DNA of 8,311 nt from CAG-917 sp051883555 (GTDB lineage: Bacteria > Bacillota > Clostridia > Christensenellales > CAG-917): contig JBJETY010000039.1 of NCBI GenBank assembly GCA_051883555.1, positions 1 to 8,311 of the forward strand, given 5' to 3'. The first letter of the stretch is position 1, and each line of letters begins with the position of its first letter. The translations under genes and the position numbers were made by a program. The notes below the pieces were generated by a model. That model was not told the DNA's origin. It did no database searches and saw nothing but the letters and a program-made list of their open reading frames with translations. This document shows positions 6,164 to 8,311 of this stretch, piece after piece.

Positions 6164-6176
6164 AAAACGGTATTTT
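6144..6176. repeat. 13-bp imperfect hairpin around the candidate -35 box
   Basis: The left arm 6144-6156 (AAAATACGTTTTT) pairs with 6163-6176, with one bulged G at 6169 and a 6-nt loop. On the minus strand it is followed by T residues, so it could also serve as a weak terminator for dxr. The TTGACC hexamer falls largely in the loop. Only a few pairs are G-C. Confidence 0.5.
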
Positions 6177-6394
6177 GTTAAATAATATAATGCTAAGAAG
6201 TTTTCGTTAAAAATTTCTATTTATATCGTTTAAAATTTCATTTTAATTTTTAAAAATTTTTATAAAATTAATCTGAAAACGCCGTCTTTACCTTAGATGT
6301 CATTTTAAAGCTTGAAACTATCAAAACTTTAAAACTATAACGTTTTAACTATTAATGAATGTTAACTTATATAGTTAAATTAAAAAATTTATAA

Positions 6395-6410
6395 TTATAA
6401 ACGTTTATAA
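6395..6410. promoter_or_regulatory. 16-bp perfect palindrome, possible operator
   Basis: TTATAAACGTTTATAA is a perfect palindrome with an AAACGTTT core; a central CG is typical of LacI-family operators. A related imperfect site, TATAAACGCTTTATA, lies at 6437-6451, about 42 bp centre to centre. A regulator is inferred only. Confidence 0.4.
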
Positions 6411-6436
6411 ATTTAATAATTTTCAGTCTTAAAATT

Positions 6437-6451
6437 TATAAACGCTTTATA
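6437..6451. repeat. Imperfect copy of the 6395-6410 palindrome
   Basis: TATAAA and TTTATA arms flank a CGC centre. The half-site TTATAAACG is shared with the perfect palindrome. Alone it would be unremarkable in this AT-rich context. Confidence 0.35.
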
Positions 6452-6547
6452 TTTATAGCCCTATTCTTATATGCGTTTGCAATCAATTAAAATATAACAT
6501 ATTTACAGTTAAGATTTTGAGCTAATTTTCCTATATGTTAATTTGTT

Positions 6548-6577
6548 AAACCGACTGAGCACAAACCGAACGAGAGC
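6548..6577. repeat. Degenerate 15-bp tandem repeat after dxr
   Basis: AAACCGACTGAGCAC (6548-6562) is followed by AAACCGAACGAGAGC (6563-6577), identical at 11 of 15 positions. This patch is clearly richer in G and C than the rest of the spacer and lies 40-70 bp past the dxr stop. Its role is unknown. Confidence 0.4.
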
Positions 6578-6615
6578 CGTTATAGAATTTTACGCAGACT
6601 TATTGTTTTAAGTTT

Positions 6616-7731
6616 TTAAAATAACGAGTTAAGATAACTTTTCACTTCTTCATCCAGAATAAAGACGTCGTCAACCGAATCTATTCTGCTTTCTTGGAAT
6701 TTATATAATACTTTAAGTAAATAATCGGAAATATCGTAAAATTTTATCTCGTCTTTCAAATACTTATCGACAAGAATTTCGTCTGCCGATGAAATTGCGC
6801 TGCATGCGCCTTTGCCGTATTTCAAGGCTTTTAACGCAATCGACAAACACGGAAATCTGTCATCGTCCACGCGTGCAAAATCAAGAGAACGCAATTTTAC
6901 GAAATCGAGATTCTGAATACACCTGTCTCCGCGGTCGGGATAAAACAATGCAAGTTCAATCGGCAAAAGCATATCCGGATATGCAAGAGACGCTTTAAAC
7001 GAATTGTCCTTAAAAGAGCACATAGCGTGAACTACGCTCTGCGGATGTAAAAGCACTTCAACCTGATTAGGCTCGATTTCAAAAAGATTCACGGCTTCTA
7101 TGACTTCAAGTCCTTTGTTAAACAAAGTCGCCGAGTCTATCGTTATTTTCTTTCCCATATTCCAAACGGGATGATAGAGAGCTTCTTTAGCTTTTACTTT
7201 TTCAATTTCCGCTTTGGTTTTATCGCGCAATGCACCGCCGCTCGCCGTAAGATACATTTTTTTGAGATTTTCTTTCTTTTCACCCGCCATGCATTGCATA
7301 ATTGCCGAATGTTCGCTGTCTACCGGTATAATGTTTGCACCGCTTTTTCTTGCAGCCTGCCACATAAGATGTCCGCCGCATACCATAGCTTCTTTATTTG
7401 CGGTAGCCAAATCCGTACCGTTGTTTAGAGCGGCAATAGAAGGTTTAAGTCCGGCAAGACCTGTCACTGCACAAACTACAAGGTCGCATTCCAATTCGGC
7501 CAGTTCGACTATATTGTCGACACGTTTCGCTCCGTTTGAAGGGGCAATATCGCCTTTCTCCAAACAATAAAATTTCACGTCTAAATCCTGAATTTGTTCT
7601 AAAAGCAAATCGGCATTCGAATATGCATAAACTCCAACAATTTCAAAATTATCGGGAAAGCGTCTGACGATTTCTAAAACTTGTTTACCTACCGAACCGG
7701 TAGAACCTAAAACTGTAATTCTTTTCTTCAT
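6616..7731 (-). CDS. dxr: 1-deoxy-D-xylulose 5-phosphate reductoisomerase (MEP pathway)
   Basis: Dxr converts DXP to 2-C-methyl-D-erythritol 4-phosphate with NADPH and a divalent metal, the first committed MEP step, in the cytoplasm. The product is 371 aa, slightly shorter than typical (about 380-400). The NADPH-binding motif GSTGSVG is at 9-15 and LATANKEAMVCGG at 108-120. Metal ligands are D138 and E140 in PVDSEHSAIMQ and E209 in NKGLEVIEA. Substrate-loop residues lie in LTASGGALRD (161-170) and HPVWNMGKKITIDSATLFNK (187-206); the usual HPNW reads HPVW. The C-terminal helical domain covers about 290-371. No Shine-Dalgarno site precedes the ATG; instead AATAGTGCAAT abuts it. The ATG is well placed, since MKKRITVLGSTG is the standard family start. 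It lies 212 bp from cdsA and 643 bp from rseP, so it may be transcribed separately from rseP. Confidence 0.97.
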   Translation of the reverse strand: MKKRITVLGSTGSVGKQVLEIVRRFPDNFEIVGVYAYSNADLLLEQIQDLDVKFYCLEKGDIAPSNGAKRVDNIVELAELECDLVVCAVTGLAGLKPSIAALNNGTDLATANKEAMVCGGHLMWQAARKSGANIIPVDSEHSAIMQCMAGEKKENLKKMYLTASGGALRDKTKAEIEKVKAKEALYHPVWNMGKKITIDSATLFNKGLEVIEAVNLFEIEPNQVEVLLHPQSVVHAMCSFKDNSFKASLAYPDMLLPIELALFYPDRGDRCIQNLDFVKLRSLDFARVDDDRFPCLSIALKALKYGKGACSAISSADEILVDKYLKDEIKFYDISDYLLKVLYKFQESRIDSVDDVFILDEEVKSYLNSLF

Positions 7732-7772
7732 ATTGCACTATTAAAAAATTACGACCGAATCTCAAATTTTGC

Positions 7773-7817
7773 ATTACTTAATTTTTTATTACTTAATTTT
7801 TTAGTAACTTAAATTTA
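7773..7817. repeat. 15-bp tandem repeat upstream of dxr
   Basis: ATTACTTAATTTTTT occurs twice exactly (7773-7787 and 7788-7802). A degenerate third copy, AGTAACTTAAATTTA, follows at 7803-7817. It is probably slippage-derived. Confidence 0.65.
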
Positions 7818-7892
7818 AAGATACAATCTTAATTTTTATATGGTTATGTTTTATATAATTTTATTTTTAAATATAATGTTGTGCTTTATATT

Positions 7893-7923
7893 TGTTGCAC
7901 AAATTTACGATTTAGTGTTGCAC
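7893..7923. repeat. Direct repeats TGTTGCAC in the cdsA-dxr spacer
   Basis: TGTTGCAC at 7893-7900 and at 7916-7923 flank a 15-bp AT-rich segment, with a 23-bp period. The flanked AAATTTACGATTTAG resembles sequence next to GTTGCAC at 1758 in the rimP spacer. Confidence 0.5.
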
Positions 7924-7943
7924 TGCCCCTTTAGCAGCAAATT

Positions 7944-8311
7944 TTATACGGCATAAATTATCGTAAAAGAAATTAGCAGCAATACAAGCGTATACATTAT
8001 GCTGTCTATTCTATCCATTGCACCGCCGTGCCCCGGGAAGATATTTCCGTAATCTTTTATCCCTATACAACGCTTAATTTTGCTTGCAGCAATGTCGCCG
8101 ACTTGCGAAACGATACCGCCGACAAATCCGATTGCAAGATAAATTAAAGCCGATTTCCATGGCGTATCCGTAAACGGCACGTAACCTATAGACGGTAAAA
8201 CGTTGAAATATTCAAAGAAAAGGAAAAGTCCGACCGATGCAAGCATCGCTCCAAGCTATCCGCCGATAGCCCCTGATATCGTTTTTTTCGGAGAAATTTT
8301 AGGACAGAGTT
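7944..8311 (-). CDS. cdsA: Phosphatidate cytidylyltransferase CdsA, C-terminal part, interrupted by an in-frame TAG
   Basis: CdsA makes CDP-diacylglycerol from phosphatidate and CTP in the membrane. The visible frame reads LCPKISPKKTISGAIGG, then TAG (8258-8256), then LGAMLASVGLF and on to the end. The C-terminal signature is complete: SQVGDIAASKIKR, then IKDYGNIFPGHGGAMDRIDS, including the KD pair and the GHGG-x-x-DR-x-D catalytic segment. It is followed by a last membrane helix. Family homology continues unbroken on both sides of the TAG, which takes the place of a residue normally hydrophobic in this segment. The ATG at 8246 is a poor restart: its GGAG is only 2 nt away, and it would drop the conserved SPKKT segment. 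The TAG may be an assembly error, a real inactivating mutation, or a read-through or recoded codon. rimP ends with TAG normally. The 5' part lies outside the window. Confidence 0.85.

Larger units (their letters stand above)
5973..6615. other. 643-bp AT-rich spacer without a gene between dxr and rseP
   Basis: No credible reading frame is present on either strand; the longest ATG-started frames I read on the minus strand are around ten codons. The spacer holds a candidate promoter and hairpins near rseP (6133-6176, 6055-6078), a 16-bp palindrome (6395-6410) with an imperfect relative, and a less AT-rich patch at about 6545-6600. I recognise no tRNA, riboswitch or insertion sequence. In related Bacillota dxr and rseP usually lie much closer together. 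Confidence 0.6.
7732..7943. other. 212-bp AT-rich spacer between cdsA and dxr
   Basis: No reading frame of note is present. The spacer contains a 15-bp tandem repeat, two direct copies of TGTTGCAC and part of a TTGCAC-n-ACGA motif shared with the rimP spacer. Just past the cdsA stop, TTGCTGC and GCAGTGCAA could form a weak bulged hairpin, but no T run follows. Confidence 0.5.

Noticed and set aside
6180..6480. Replication origin, because of AT richness near a replication-like gene
   Set aside because: No TTATCCACA-type DnaA boxes are seen, and dnaA, dnaN or other origin genes are absent.
5973..6615. CRISPR array or insertion sequence in the spacer
   Set aside because: There are no regularly spaced repeats of suitable length, no transposase fragments and no terminal inverted repeats with target duplications.
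7944..8246. A separate 100-aa protein starting at the ATG at 8246
   Set aside because: CdsA homology continues in the same frame upstream of the TAG, and the ATG has only a badly spaced GGAG. It is the C-terminal part of CdsA.

Overview
The window fits a low-GC Bacillota genome, most likely Clostridia-like. All recognisable genes are on the minus strand. Read 5'->3' on that strand (high to low coordinates) the order is cdsA (3' part), dxr, rseP, ispG, a PolC-related exonuclease protein, rimP, nusA and ylxR (5' part). This is close to the conserved Bacillota cluster cdsA-dxr-rasP-(ispG/proS)-polC-rimP-nusA-ylxR. The spacers are extremely AT-rich and the genes much less so. I could not assign a genus.

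Region 1 (8311-5973): cdsA (phospholipid synthesis) enters the window with an in-frame TAG, but its catalytic C-terminus is otherwise intact. After 212 bp of AT-rich, repeat-bearing spacer comes dxr (first committed MEP-pathway step). A 643-bp spacer without a gene follows. It holds palindromes, a probable promoter and two hairpins.

Region 2 (5972-2084): rseP, ispG and the exonuclease gene are tightly packed (9-bp gap, then a 14-bp overlap) and look like one transcription unit. It ends at a clear intrinsic terminator at about 1947-1920. The last gene stands where polC normally stands, but encodes only the PolC-like N-terminal region, the OB fold and the DEDDh exonuclease. The PHP and polymerase modules are absent. 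A candidate sliding-clamp-binding pentapeptide lies just before the exonuclease. This is the most interesting object in the window.

Region 3 (2083-1): a 415-bp AT-rich spacer with terminator, repeats and a tentative promoter precedes rimP-nusA-ylxR. These three are packed within a few bases of each other and probably continue beyond the window towards ylxQ/infB. rimP and nusA have good Shine-Dalgarno sites, while dxr, rseP and ispG do not.

Functionally the window joins envelope and isoprenoid supply (CdsA, Dxr, IspG, RseP) to the transcription/translation block (RimP, NusA, YlxR), with an unusual replication or repair nuclease between them.
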